The translations under genes and the position numbers were made by a program. Of a DNA stretch of 64,000 bases, positions 20,611-30,964 are shown one piece after another. Position 1 is the stretch's first letter, and every line of letters starts with the position of its first letter. The stretch comes from Tistrella mobilis (GTDB lineage: Bacteria; Pseudomonadota; Alphaproteobacteria; Tistrellales; Tistrellaceae), in contig NZ_JBBIAB010000021.1 in NCBI RefSeq assembly GCF_039634785.1, positions 1-64,000 on the forward strand, written 5' to 3'. The notes under the pieces are model-generated. The model saw only the letters and a list, made by a program, of their open reading frames with translations, did no database searches and was not told where the DNA came from.

Positions 20611-21078
20611 TCAGCTGCCGCTGTCGGGCTCGGCGGCGGCATCGCTCAGCCGCGCCTGAAGGGCGTGCAGGCGCCGGCGGAGATCGCCCAGTTCGTCGAG
20701 TTCCAGCCCCATGGCGCAGAACATCCGCTCCGGCACATGGCGCGCCCGCGCCTTCAGCGCCCTGCCCGCCTCGGTCAGGGCCACCCGCACCTGGCGCTCG
20801 TCGCGCGGGTCGCGGCGCCGTGTCACCAGTCCTGCGGCCTCCAGCCGTTTCAACAGCGGGGTGAGCGTGCCGGAATCGAGCCCCAGCCTGCGCCCCAGAT
20901 CACCGACGGTGACATCGTCGCTCTCCCACAGCACCAGCATCGCCAGATATTGCGGATAGGTCAGCCCCAGCCCTTCAAGCACCGGACGATAGAGTTTGGT
21001 CATGGCCAGCGAGGCGCCATAGAGCGCAAAGCAGAGCTGCGCGTCGAGGCGCAGCGGATCATTGATGTCGTCGGCCAT
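20611..21078 (-). CDS. ohrR: OhrR, MarR-family peroxide-sensing repressor
   Basis: A 155-residue winged-helix regulator of ohr. The sensing cysteine is Cys16 in DAQLCFALYGASLAMTKLYRP, the hallmark of OhrR. The HTH is VGDLGRRLGLDSGTLTPLLKRLEAAGLVTRRR, and the wing carries RDPRDERQVRVALTEAG. A second cysteine occurs at RMFCAMG, so a two-Cys disulfide mechanism is possible. GGAGGG lies 8 nt before the ATG. The gene is 126 bp upstream of ohr, in the same orientation; oxidation of the cysteine should release the operator. Confidence 0.92.
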   Translation of the reverse strand: MADDINDPLRLDAQLCFALYGASLAMTKLYRPVLEGLGLTYPQYLAMLVLWESDDVTVGDLGRRLGLDSGTLTPLLKRLEAAGLVTRRRDPRDERQVRVALTEAGRALKARARHVPERMFCAMGLELDELGDLRRRLHALQARLSDAAAEPDSGS

Positions 21079-21136
21079 GAGCGGCCCTCCGGTGGCGGCT
21101 GGTCCTGGGCGGAATATGGGCGCCGGACAGCTGTGA

Positions 21137-22264
<1,128 letters not shown>

Positions 22265-22282
22265 TACCCGCACCTGAACGCA

Positions 22283-22321
22283 AAAAACCCGGCTGATGCG
22301 CGTCGCATCAGCCGGGTTTTT
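22283..22321. terminator. Bidirectional rho-independent terminator
   Basis: An 18-bp perfect stem (22283-22300 with 22304-22321), 3-nt loop, with A5 and T5 at the two ends. It separates the convergent aldo/keto reductase and ssb genes. Confidence 0.9.
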
Positions 22322-22348
22322 CATGTCGGTCTGTCGATCTGGCGCAGC

Positions 22349-22993
<645 letters not shown>

Positions 22994-23173
22994 GGCTCTG
23001 TCTTCCCTCGACCTAACGGTTGGAGGCGCCGCACCGACAAGGGGGCGCCCGCGAATTGGCCGCATCCTGCGACAGCCGGTCCCATCCTGCAATCGGCTAT
23101 TCTGTGTCTGATGACTGGACCGCCCGCCACGCGCTAGGCTGAGCCTGCATCTCAACCGCCGGGGACCCTGCGC

Positions 23174-24583
23174 ATGAGCGAACGCGGCACCACCATTGCG
23201 ATCATCGGGGCCGGTTTCAGCGGGGCCCTGCTTGCCGTACACCTGCTGGACCGCTGCCGGCGGACGGACAGGATCCTGCTGGTCGAGCGGAACAGCCAGT
23301 TCGGCCGCGGCGTCGCCTATGCCACCGGCAATCCGCACCACCTGCTCAACGTCCGGGCCGGCAATATGAGCGCCTTTCCCGACCAGCCGGGCCATTTCGT
23401 CCAGTGGCTGGAGGCGAACCGCAGCACCCTCACCGCCTTCCTGCCCGACGGCCCGGCCGGGCGCGACAGTTTCGTGCCGCGGCGGATTTATGGCTCCTAC
23501 ATTCAGGATCTGATCGGCGACCGGATCTGGCGCCAGGGCAAGGCCATGAATCTGCAGCTGATCCATGATGCCGCCGTGCGGCTCGACGCCGTGGAGGGCG
23601 GCGGTTTCGCGATGCAGGTCGATGGCGGTCGCAGCTATCGCGTCGATGCTGCCGTGCTGGCGCTCGGCAACTTCCCGCCCGGCTGCGATATGCCGGCCGG
23701 CCCCGCCTATGCGCCGGATCCATGGGCGCCGAACGCCCTCGACGGGCTGGATCGGGAGGCCGACGTCATCCTGGTCGGCACTGGCCTGACTGCGGTCGAC
23801 GTCGTGATCAGCCTGCTGGACCGCGGCCATCGCGGCACCATTCATGCCATCTCTCGCCGTGGGCTGCTGCCCCGTGCCCATGCCCCGGTGCCGGCCCCCA
23901 TCCCCTCACTCACGCCGGAAACCGCGCCCGACCGGCTCAGCGCCCTGGTGAAGACCGTGCGTCAGGCCGTGCGGGCGGCAGAAGCCGATCTGTCGACCCG
24001 CGGCCATGGCGGCGGCTGGCGGGCGGTGATCGACGGGCTGCGGCCGGTGACACAGCCGCTCTGGCAGGGGCTGGCTCCCGAAGAGAAGCGCCGTTTCCTG
24101 CGCCATCTCCGCCCCTGGTGGGACAGTCATCGCCATCGCATGGCGCCGGATGTCGCGGACCGCATCGCCGATGCGCGCGCCCGCGGCCAGCTGCTGATCC
24201 GGGCCATGCGCATCCGCGCCCGCCATGTGACGCCCGACCGGGTCGCCTTCGACCTGATCCCGCGGGGCGGCGGGGCGGTGGAACGCATCGTGGCCGCCCG
24301 CGCCATCGATTGCACGGGCCCCGGATCCGACCTCGCCTGCACGCCCGAGCCCCTGCTGGCCGGCCTGTTCGCCCGTGGCGCCATCCGGGCCGATGCGCTG
24401 GCGCTCGGCCTCGATGTCGACACGGATCTGCGCGTCATCTCGGCCGACGGCATGGCAAATCGCCGGCTCGCCGCCCTGGGGCCGCTCACCAAGGGCGTGT
24501 TCTGGGAAAGCACCGCCGTACCCGACATCCGCAACCAGGTCGCCGCCCTCGCCCGCAGCCTTGCGGAAGAGCTGATGGAATAA
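23174..24583 (+). CDS. FAD/NAD(P)-binding oxidoreductase (NAD_binding_9 type)
   Basis: A 469-residue flavoprotein-like protein with the dinucleotide motif [16 protein letters not shown] at residues 9-24. It also has the family segment [27 protein letters not shown], a second nucleotide-binding strand [21 protein letters not shown], and a C-terminal [17 protein letters not shown]. It matches the FAD-NAD(P)-binding family often annotated as hydroxyacylglutathione-hydrolase-associated or SidA-like. No substrate can be assigned. A single gene, divergent from ssb. Confidence 0.75.
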   Translation: MSERGTTIAIIGAGFSGALLAVHLLDRCRRTDRILLVERNSQFGRGVAYATGNPHHLLNVRAGNMSAFPDQPGHFVQWLEANRSTLTAFLPDGPAGRDSFVPRRIYGSYIQDLIGDRIWRQGKAMNLQLIHDAAVRLDAVEGGGFAMQVDGGRSYRVDAAVLALGNFPPGCDMPAGPAYAPDPWAPNALDGLDREADVILVGTGLTAVDVVISLLDRGHRGTIHAISRRGLLPRAHAPVPAPIPSLTPETAPDRLSALVKTVRQAVRAAEADLSTRGHGGGWRAVIDGLRPVTQPLWQGLAPEEKRRFLRHLRPWWDSHRHRMAPDVADRIADARARGQLLIRAMRIRARHVTPDRVAFDLIPRGGGAVERIVAARAIDCTGPGSDLACTPEPLLAGLFARGAIRADALALGLDVDTDLRVISADGMANRRLAALGPLTKGVFWESTAVPDIRNQVAALARSLAEELME

Positions 24584-24705
24584 ACTAAAATATAATGTGA
24601 AATAACTCATAAAACATCATGTTCGTGTTTAATTGTTGACATCCACGGCTGCGGATGCACATTCTCGTCACACATCCCGGATGGGCTGCGTGCGTGGGGG
24701 AGAAT

Positions 24706-24804
24706 ATGTCCGAAGGCGACCGGCCTGAGGGCACGCCCCACAGTCTGCGCAGCACACCGGCCCGCGAGCTTCCCATCCCCGCCTTTCTGGAGCCTGCCAG
24801 ATGA
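24706..24804 (+). CDS. Candidate 32-residue upstream ORF coupled to sbp
   Basis: A short ORF starting at ATG 24706 with an excellent GGGGGAG site 4-9 nt upstream. Its TGA overlaps the sbp ATG (ATGA at 24801-24804). The peptide starts MSEGDRPEGTP and ends FLEPAR; it contains no Cys and no Met beyond the start, so it is not an obvious sulfur-sensing leader peptide. The arrangement suggests translational coupling or leader control, but sbp also has a GGAG of its own. Whether it is translated is unknown. Confidence 0.4.
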   Translation: MSEGDRPEGTPHSLRSTPARELPIPAFLEPAR

Positions 24805-25811
24805 AGCGCCTCGCTTTTGCCGCCGCCCTCGCGCTCGGCCTCGCCGCCGGCGCGCCGGCGCGGGCCGCCGACGACACCCTCCTCAACGCGTCTTACGACA
24901 TCGCGCGCGAGCTGTTCGCCGAGATCAACGAGAGCTTCGTGCCGGCCTGGAAGGCTGAAACCGGTCGCTCGATCGAGGTGAACCAGTCCCATGCCGGCAC
25001 CTCGCGCCAGGCCCGTGCAATCCTCGAAGGGCTGAAGGCAGATGTCGTAACCTTCAACCAGGTCACCGACATCGACTTCCTGGTGAAGCATGGCGGCCTG
25101 ATTCAGCCGGGCTGGCAGTCGGAACTGCCGAACAACGCCTCGCCCTGGTATTCGATGCCGTCTTTCCTGGTGCGTAAGGGCAACCCCAAGAACATCAAGG
25201 ACTGGTCTGATCTGGTCCGCGACGGGGTGGAGATCGTCTTCCCGAACCCCAAGACCTCGGGCAATGCGCGCTATACCTATCTGGCCGCCTATGCCTATGG
25301 TCTGGATGCCTTCAAGGGCGACGTCGCGAAGACCGACGAATTCGTGTCGCAGATCTTCGGCCATGTTGCGGTGTTCGACACCGGCGGACGCGGTGCCACC
25401 ACCACCTTCGTCGAGCGCGGCATCGGCGATGTGCTGATCACCTTCGAGGCCGAGACCAACCTGATCCGCAAGGAATATGGCGAGGACGACTACGAGGTCG
25501 TGACGCCGTCGCAGAGCCTGGTGGCCGAATTCCCGGTCGCCGTGGTCGACAAAGTCGTCGACGAGCGGGGCAGCCGCAAGGCAGCCGAAGGCTATCTGAA
25601 CTTCCTCTACGGCAAGCAGGTTCAGGAGATCGCGGCGAAGCGCTACAACCGCGTGGTCGACCCCGAGATCGCCGCGAAGTATGCCGGCCAGTTCCCCGAG
25701 CTGAAGCTGGTTCGCGTCGAAGACGTCTTCGGCGGCTGGGACAAGATCCAGGCCGAGCATTTCGCCGAGGGCGGTAAGCTCGACCAGCTCTTCGCGGCAC
25801 AGAGCCGCTGA
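24801..25811 (+). CDS. sbp: Periplasmic sulfate-binding protein
   Basis: Substrate-binding component of the sulfate/thiosulfate ABC importer. The 336-residue protein has a signal peptide (MKRLAFAAALALGLAAGAPARA), then the mature start LLNASYDIARELF and the Sbp hallmarks NQSHAGTSRQARAI, ADVVTFNQVTDID, NPKTSGNARYTYLAAY and TFVERGIGDVLITFEAE. It heads the sbp-cysT-cysW operon. A block of AT-rich DNA (24585-24640) containing TTGACA marks the probable promoter region. Confidence 0.93.
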   Translation: MKRLAFAAALALGLAAGAPARAADDTLLNASYDIARELFAEINESFVPAWKAETGRSIEVNQSHAGTSRQARAILEGLKADVVTFNQVTDIDFLVKHGGLIQPGWQSELPNNASPWYSMPSFLVRKGNPKNIKDWSDLVRDGVEIVFPNPKTSGNARYTYLAAYAYGLDAFKGDVAKTDEFVSQIFGHVAVFDTGGRGATTTFVERGIGDVLITFEAETNLIRKEYGEDDYEVVTPSQSLVAEFPVAVVDKVVDERGSRKAAEGYLNFLYGKQVQEIAAKRYNRVVDPEIAAKYAGQFPELKLVRVEDVFGGWDKIQAEHFAEGGKLDQLFAAQSR

Positions 25812-25818
25812 TCCGGCC

Positions 25819-26658
25819 ATGGCCACCGCTCTCTCGCGGTCCCGCGGCGTGCTGCCGGGCTTCGGCCTGACGCTCGGCATCACGCTGTTCTACACCGCAA
25901 TCATCATCGCGCTGCCGATCTTCGCCCTGGTGCTCAAATCCGCGAGCCTGGGACCGGCGGAGTTCTGGGCGATCGTGACCTCGCGGCGGGCGGTGGCCAC
26001 CTATCAGGTGACGCTGGGCGCCGCCGCCGGCGCCACCGTCTTCAATGCCGTCTTCGGCCTGCTGCTCGCCTGGGTGCTGGTGCGCTACCGCTTCCCCGGC
26101 CGCCGGGTGCTCGACGCTCTGGTCGATTTGCCCTTCGCCCTGCCCACCGCCGTGGCCGGCATCGCGCTTGCCAATCTGCTCGCCCCGACCGGCTGGCTCG
26201 GCGCGCCGCTCAAGGATCTGGGCATCAAGGTCGCATACACTCCGCTCGGCATCGCCGTCGCCATGGCCTTCACCAGCATTCCCTTCGTGGTGCGCACGGT
26301 TCAGCCAGTTCTGGAAGACCTGTCGCGCGAAGCGGAAGAGGCCGCCCATTCGCTGGGCGCCGCCGATCGGGCGATCTTCCTGCGCGTGATCATGCCGGCA
26401 ATCCTGCCCGCCTTCCTGGCAGGTGCCGCCCTCGCCTTCGCCCGCAGCCTGGGCGAGTTCGGCGGCGTGATCTTCATTGCCGGCAACCGCCCCTTCCAGA
26501 CCGAGATCACCGCCCTGCTCACCTTCATCCGGCTGGAAGAGTTCGATTATCCGGCCGCCGCGGCGATCGCGACCATGATCCTGGTCTGCGCCTTCGTGAT
26601 GCTGCTGCTGATCAACATCCTGCAATTCTGGGCCGCCCGCCATTCAGGCCGGGGATGA
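25819..26658 (+). CDS. cysT: Sulfate ABC transporter permease CysT
   Basis: A 279-residue inner-membrane permease (also called CysU). Six predicted TM helices, and the ABC-permease EAA loop EEAAHSLGAADRAIFLRVIMPAI near residue 175 that contacts the ATPase. It starts 7 bp after the sbp stop and precedes cysW by 24 bp, so it is clearly in the same operon. The KSASLGPAEFWAIVTSRRAVATYQVT segment is typical of CysT. Confidence 0.93.
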   Translation: MATALSRSRGVLPGFGLTLGITLFYTAIIIALPIFALVLKSASLGPAEFWAIVTSRRAVATYQVTLGAAAGATVFNAVFGLLLAWVLVRYRFPGRRVLDALVDLPFALPTAVAGIALANLLAPTGWLGAPLKDLGIKVAYTPLGIAVAMAFTSIPFVVRTVQPVLEDLSREAEEAAHSLGAADRAIFLRVIMPAILPAFLAGAALAFARSLGEFGGVIFIAGNRPFQTEITALLTFIRLEEFDYPAAAAIATMILVCAFVMLLLINILQFWAARHSGRG

Positions 26659-26682
26659 CAAGGACAGGATGAGGACTGGACG

Positions 26683-27579
26683 ATGACCGATATCCCCGCC
26701 ACCGCAAACCGCCATCAGAGCAGCCGCACCCCCGAAGCCTGGAAGGGGGTGGCGGGCGAAGGCTGGCTGCGCATCCTGCTCATCACCCTTGCCCTCGGCA
26801 TCTCCGCCCTGTTTCTGGTGGTGCCGCTGGCGGTGATCTTCGCCCAGGCTTTTGCCGCCGGCATCGAGGGCTGGGCCTCGAATGTCGTCGCCCCCGACAC
26901 GCTGCATGCGATCGGGCTCACCATCCTGACCGCCATCGTGGTGGTGCCGATCAATATCGGCTTCGGCCTCGCCGCCGCCTGGGCGATCGCCAAATTCACC
27001 TTCCCCGGACGCAAGCTGCTGATGACCGTGATCGAGCTTCCCTTCTCGATCTCGCCGATCGTCGCCGGCGTCGCCTATCTCTTCGTCTACGGCGCCCAGG
27101 GCCTGCTGGGGCCGACGCTCGACGCCGCCGGCATCCAGGTGATGTTCACCATCCCGGCCATCTTCCTGGTCAGCCTGTTCGTCACCAGCCCCTTCGTCGC
27201 CCGCGAACTGGTGCCGCTGATGCAGGCCCAGGGTACCGACGAGGAAGAGGCCGCCATCACCCTCGGCGCCTCGGGTCTCAAGACCTTCCTGCGCGTCACC
27301 CTGCCCAATGTGAAATGGGCACTGCTCTACGGCGCAATCCTGTGCAATGCGCGGGTGATGGGTGAATTCGGGGCCGTCTCGGTGGTCTCGGGCAATATCC
27401 GCGGCCAGACCAACACGCTGCCGCTCCAGGTTGAGCTGCTTTATAACGACTACAATGCCATCGGCGCCTTTGCGGCTGCCTCCACCCTCACCGTGCTCGC
27501 CCTGGTCACCATCCTGGCCAAGCTGATCGTCGAACGTCGGGCCGAAGGGGCCATTCGCCGCCGCGGCGGCGGTCATTGA
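26683..27579 (+). CDS. cysW: Sulfate ABC transporter permease CysW
   Basis: A 298-residue partner permease of CysT with six TM helices and the EAA loop EEEAAITLGASGLKTFLRVTLPNV. The terminal part VMGEFGAVSVVSGNIRGQTNTLPLQVE is diagnostic of CysW. It is the last gene of the operon. The expected ATPase gene cysA is not present; instead the convergent LysR gene overlaps the cysW end by 7 bp. Confidence 0.93.
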   Translation: MTDIPATANRHQSSRTPEAWKGVAGEGWLRILLITLALGISALFLVVPLAVIFAQAFAAGIEGWASNVVAPDTLHAIGLTILTAIVVVPINIGFGLAAAWAIAKFTFPGRKLLMTVIELPFSISPIVAGVAYLFVYGAQGLLGPTLDAAGIQVMFTIPAIFLVSLFVTSPFVARELVPLMQAQGTDEEEAAITLGASGLKTFLRVTLPNVKWALLYGAILCNARVMGEFGAVSVVSGNIRGQTNTLPLQVELLYNDYNAIGAFAAASTLTVLALVTILAKLIVERRAEGAIRRRGGGH

Positions 27580-28469
27580 CAAGCGGCCACCAGCTCCATG
27601 AACCGTGCCGCCGGCGCCGTCATCGGCGCCGCGCGGTTGCGCACGATCTCGATCGATGACCGGTAGGCATAGCGTTCGGGCAGAATCGGCCGGATGCGCC
27701 CGGCATAGCCGGGCCGCCGGGTAAAGTGCGTCGGCAGGAAGGCCAGATAACGCCCTGACAGAACAAGGATCGCCAGGGCCTCGACGCTCTGTGCCTCGGC
27801 CGTGAACACGAAGCCGCGATGGGCGTCAGGGGTCTGCTCGGTCGAGACATAGCCGCGATGGGCATGTTCGGCGGCCCGAACCATATCGGGCGTCGGTTCC
27901 GCCACATCGAACAGCGGATGCCCCGCCCCGGCGCAAAGTTCCATCACCACCTCGCAGGCCGGGGCATAGGTGAACTGGGCAAGCCGGCGCGGGAAATAGC
28001 CGATCGCCAGATGCGCCGCACCGCCCAGCACCATTTCCTCCAGCCGTGCCGGTGAGGCCGTGTCGATGCTGACCCGCACACCCGGCGCGCCGTCCCTGAA
28101 GCGCGCGATCAGCGCGCTCAGGCTGAAACTCGGGTGGGTGATCAGGTTCTCCATCACCGCAAGGTTCAGCCTGCCGGTCATGCCTCCGCCCAGACCGCCA
28201 ATCCGGGCCTGAAAATCCTCGATCTGGGCAAACAGCGCCTGCGCCGCCTCGTGCACCCGCCGGCCGTCCTCGGTGAGCGCGAAACCGCCGCGGCCCCGCC
28301 GGCACAACACAACCCCCAGCCGCTTCTCCAGCGTGCCGATCTGAATGCTGATCGTCGACGCGGCAACGTTGAGCGCGGCCTGAGCCGGCGCGAAGCCGCC
28401 CGCCTTCACCACCGCCAGGAAGACGCCCAGGAGCTTCAGATCCACCGTCGACAGGCTGGGCAGGGCCAT
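27573..28469 (-). CDS. LysR-family transcriptional regulator
   Basis: A 298-residue LTTR with the N-terminal HTH LKLLGVFLAVVKAGGFAPAQAALNVAASTISIQIGTLEKRLGVVL and a two-lobed effector-binding domain from about residue 95. It is divergent from an M20 deacylase gene, the typical arrangement for an LTTR and its target, with three 15-bp-spaced repeats in the 117-bp intergenic. It is therefore more likely the regulator of the deacylase than CysB for the sulfate operon it abuts. The start at 28469 gives the normal spacing to the HTH. Effector unknown. Confidence 0.85.
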   Translation of the reverse strand: MALPSLSTVDLKLLGVFLAVVKAGGFAPAQAALNVAASTISIQIGTLEKRLGVVLCRRGRGGFALTEDGRRVHEAAQALFAQIEDFQARIGGLGGGMTGRLNLAVMENLITHPSFSLSALIARFRDGAPGVRVSIDTASPARLEEMVLGGAAHLAIGYFPRRLAQFTYAPACEVVMELCAGAGHPLFDVAEPTPDMVRAAEHAHRGYVSTEQTPDAHRGFVFTAEAQSVEALAILVLSGRYLAFLPTHFTRRPGYAGRIRPILPERYAYRSSIEIVRNRAAPMTAPAARFMELVAACQ

Positions 28470-28483
28470 GATCCGCTTCCTTT

Positions 28484-28528
28484 GATATTTATCGAAACGA
28501 GATTTATCACATCGATATTTATCGAAGC
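28484..28528. promoter_or_regulatory. Three 15-bp iterated sites between lysR and deacylase
   Basis: GATATTTATCGAAAC, GAGATTTATCACATC and GATATTTATCGAAGC are arranged head to tail at exactly 15-bp intervals (28484, 28499, 28514), sharing GA.ATTTATC. The outer copies also create a TATCGA/TCGATA inverted repeat (28490-28495 with 28512-28517). The AT-rich block sits between divergent starts and is a likely LTTR operator and promoter. Confidence 0.7.
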
Positions 28529-28586
28529 AAACCGGCCTTCTACGCTCGACATCAGAGGCATAAGACCAAGGGAGGCCGGACCTCAG

Positions 28587-29933
28587 ATGACCGACACCAT
28601 CACACCCGCATCCGCCGCCCCCGCCGGGGCACATACCGAAGGCTCGCGGCTCGACCCCGCTCTGGCCGAGGCGATCCTCGCCTCGGTGAAACAGGGCTTT
28701 GCAGAGCAGATCGCTTTCACCCAGGATCTGATCCGCCTGCCGTCACTGCGCGGCCGCGAGCACACCGCCCAGGACTTCATGGCGAAGACCCTCCGCGACC
28801 GCGGCTATGCCGTCGACCGCTGGGCGATCGATGTCGACGAGATCTGCCATCATCCGGGCTTCTCGCCGGTGAAGGTCGATTATCAGAACGCCCTCAACGT
28901 CGTCGGCACCCACCGGCCGCGCAACGAGACCGGCCGCTCGCTGATCCTGAACGGCCATATCGACGTCGTGCCCGAAGGGCCGCACGACATGTGGACCAAC
29001 CCGCCCTACGAGCCGGTGATCGAGGGCGACTGGCTCTATGGCCGCGGATCGGGTGACATGAAGGCGGGCATCGCCGTCAATGTCTTCGCCATGGATGCCC
29101 TCCGGCGCCTCGGCTATCAGCCGGCCGCCACCGTCCATGTCCAGTCGGTGACGGAAGAGGAATGCACCGGCAATGGCGCCCTCGCCTGCCTGGTCCGCGG
29201 CTATCGCGCCGATGCCGCGATCATCCCCGAACCCGAAGACGAGATGCTGGTGCGGGCGAATGTCGGCGTGATCTGGTTCAAGGTCACCACGCGCGGCATC
29301 CCGGTCCATGTCCGCGAAGCAGGATCGGGCGCCAATGCGATCGAGGCCGCCTACCGGCTGATGCAGGCGCTGCGCCGGCTGGAGGCCGACTGGAACGCAC
29401 GCAAGACCGCCCATCGCTATTTCGAAGAGCTGGATCACCCGATCAACCTCAATTTCGGCAAGATCGAAGGCGGCGACTGGGCATCCTCGGTGCCGGCCTG
29501 GTGCACCTTCGATTGCCGGGTCTCGATCTATCCCGGCGTGGATCCCCGCGATGCCGCCGCAGAAATCGAGGCCTGCCTGTCCGAAGCCGCCAAGGGCGAC
29601 GCCTTCCTGGCCAACAACCCGCCCGAGATCGACTACAACGGCTTCTTCGCCGAAGGCTATGTTCTGGAAGAAGGCAGCGATGCCGAAAAGACCCTGGGGC
29701 GCGCCCATGCCCGCGCCTTCAGCCGTGGGCTGGAGAGCTTCGTGACGCCCAGCTATCTGGACGGCCGGGTTTTCGTGCTCTACGGCGACTGCCCCTGCCT
29801 CGTCTATGGCCCCATCACGGCGGGCGTCCATGGTTTCGACGAGCGGGTCTCCCTCGCCTCGATGGAGCGCGTCACCGGTGCCATCGCCCTCTTCATCGCC
29901 GAATGGTGCGGCCTCGAAAAAATTGATGCATAA
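28587..29933 (+). CDS. M20 family deacylase (ArgE/DapE-like)
   Basis: A 448-residue zinc aminoacylase/deacetylase. Metal ligands lie in LNGHIDVVPEGP and YGRGSGDMKAG, the catalytic/ligand Glu pair in VTEEECTGNGAL, and a further ligand histidine in ITAGVHGFDERV. The central dimerisation (lid) domain begins near FKVTTRGIPVHVREAGSG. ArgE/DapE assignments by similarity are broad, so the substrate (N-acyl or N-formyl amino acid or related amide) is not known. GGGAGG precedes the ATG. Likely controlled by the divergent LysR. Confidence 0.85.
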   Translation: MTDTITPASAAPAGAHTEGSRLDPALAEAILASVKQGFAEQIAFTQDLIRLPSLRGREHTAQDFMAKTLRDRGYAVDRWAIDVDEICHHPGFSPVKVDYQNALNVVGTHRPRNETGRSLILNGHIDVVPEGPHDMWTNPPYEPVIEGDWLYGRGSGDMKAGIAVNVFAMDALRRLGYQPAATVHVQSVTEEECTGNGALACLVRGYRADAAIIPEPEDEMLVRANVGVIWFKVTTRGIPVHVREAGSGANAIEAAYRLMQALRRLEADWNARKTAHRYFEELDHPINLNFGKIEGGDWASSVPAWCTFDCRVSIYPGVDPRDAAAEIEACLSEAAKGDAFLANNPPEIDYNGFFAEGYVLEEGSDAEKTLGRAHARAFSRGLESFVTPSYLDGRVFVLYGDCPCLVYGPITAGVHGFDERVSLASMERVTGAIALFIAEWCGLEKIDA

Positions 29934-29967
29934 GCATCGGAGCAACGTCATCTAATCTATACAATAG

Positions 29968-30003
29968 ACCTGAACTCTTGCATGGCGGGGGTTCAGGTTT
30001 TTT
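29968..30003 (+). terminator. Rho-independent terminator after the deacylase gene
   Basis: Stem ACCTGAAC/GTTCAGGT (29968-29975 with 29991-29998), a 15-nt loop, and a T tract ending at 30003. Confidence 0.75.
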
Positions 30004-30109
30004 CATTTTGTCGAACATCGATCGATTTTCTGGCGCACTTAAAAGAATTGATAAGGTTTTCGGGGCAGGATGATCCTCACTTAAGCCGGTCGAAGAAGGG
30101 AGTGTCCCC

Positions 30110-30787
30110 ATGCCCCGTACCGTCATCCCTCCCCGTTCCCATCGCCGCGTGCCGGCCTCCACCGCCGCGCATAACCCTCTGCCGCTGATGATGAAGGCCG
30201 GTCTCGCCGCCGGCATCGCCTTCGCAGCACTCTGCCTTGCCCTGCCCGTGCGTGCCGAAGGGCCGCCGGCCGAACTGGAGGCAGGGCTTGCCAAGGTCGA
30301 TGCCGGCCTGATGCACCAGCTCGTGACCGATCCCGGGATCATCGCCGCGATCCGGGCGCAGAACACGGCCAATGCCGGGCTGACCGAGGCCGATATCCTG
30401 GCGCAGGACAAGGCCTGGCGCGCAGAGGTCGGCACCGCCAGCACGCCCACCATCTCGGCCGTCGCGTCCAATCCGGCCTCGGCCATTCTGCACAAGGCCA
30501 AGGAAGGCTCTGAGGGGCTGATCACCGAGGCCTTCGTCATGGACAACCGGGGCCTGAATGTCGGTATGAGCGACACCACCTCGGACTATTGGCAGGGCGA
30601 CGAGCCGAAATGGCAGGAGACCTTCCTCAAGGGGCCGGGCGCCCGCCATGTCTCTGACGTCGATTTCGACGACAGCAGTCAGACTTACATCATCCAGCTC
30701 AGCGAGCCGGTGATCGACCCCGACAGCGGCAAACCGATCGGGGCCCTCACCCTCGGCCTCGATGCCGAGGCGCTCGGCAATCTCTGA
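30110..30787 (+). CDS. Exported Cache/PDC-like sensor protein
   Basis: A 225-residue protein with a long N-terminus and a hydrophobic signal segment (residues about 27-50, ending LPVRAEG). The exported part resembles a single Cache-type ligand-binding fold: a long helix (LAKVDAGLMHQLVTDPGIIAAIRAQN), then ITEAFVMDNRGLNVGMSDTTSDYWQGDEPKWQETF, and a final beta strand pair QTYIIQLSEPVIDPDSGKPIGALTLGLD. The D.W.G.E..W pattern is characteristic of PDC/Cache domains. It has no membrane or signalling domain of its own and is followed by a chemoreceptor gene, which may be its partner (inference). Confidence 0.65.
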   Translation: MPRTVIPPRSHRRVPASTAAHNPLPLMMKAGLAAGIAFAALCLALPVRAEGPPAELEAGLAKVDAGLMHQLVTDPGIIAAIRAQNTANAGLTEADILAQDKAWRAEVGTASTPTISAVASNPASAILHKAKEGSEGLITEAFVMDNRGLNVGMSDTTSDYWQGDEPKWQETFLKGPGARHVSDVDFDDSSQTYIIQLSEPVIDPDSGKPIGALTLGLDAEALGNL

Positions 30788-30872
30788 CGGCCGACGCCCC
30801 TCCGAATCCCTGATCGTTCCAGCCCCTGTGCCTGCCGACGGCCGCGATCTCTCCCCGGATCGCGGCCGCCCG

Positions 30873-30948
30873 GATGCCCCTTGCCCAAATGCCCCTTGCC
30901 CAGACGCCCCTTGCCCAGGCGCCCCTCGCCCAGACGCCTTTTTGCCCA
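30873..30948. repeat. 15-bp minisatellite, five units
   Basis: Five tandem units related to GACGCCCCTTGCCCA at 30873, 30888, 30903, 30918 and 30933. The last is 16 bp with an extra T run. Units differ at one to four positions. The array ends just before the GGAGG ribosome site of the chemoreceptor gene. Confidence 0.9.
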
Positions 30949-30964
30949 GACGGAGGCCCGAAAC

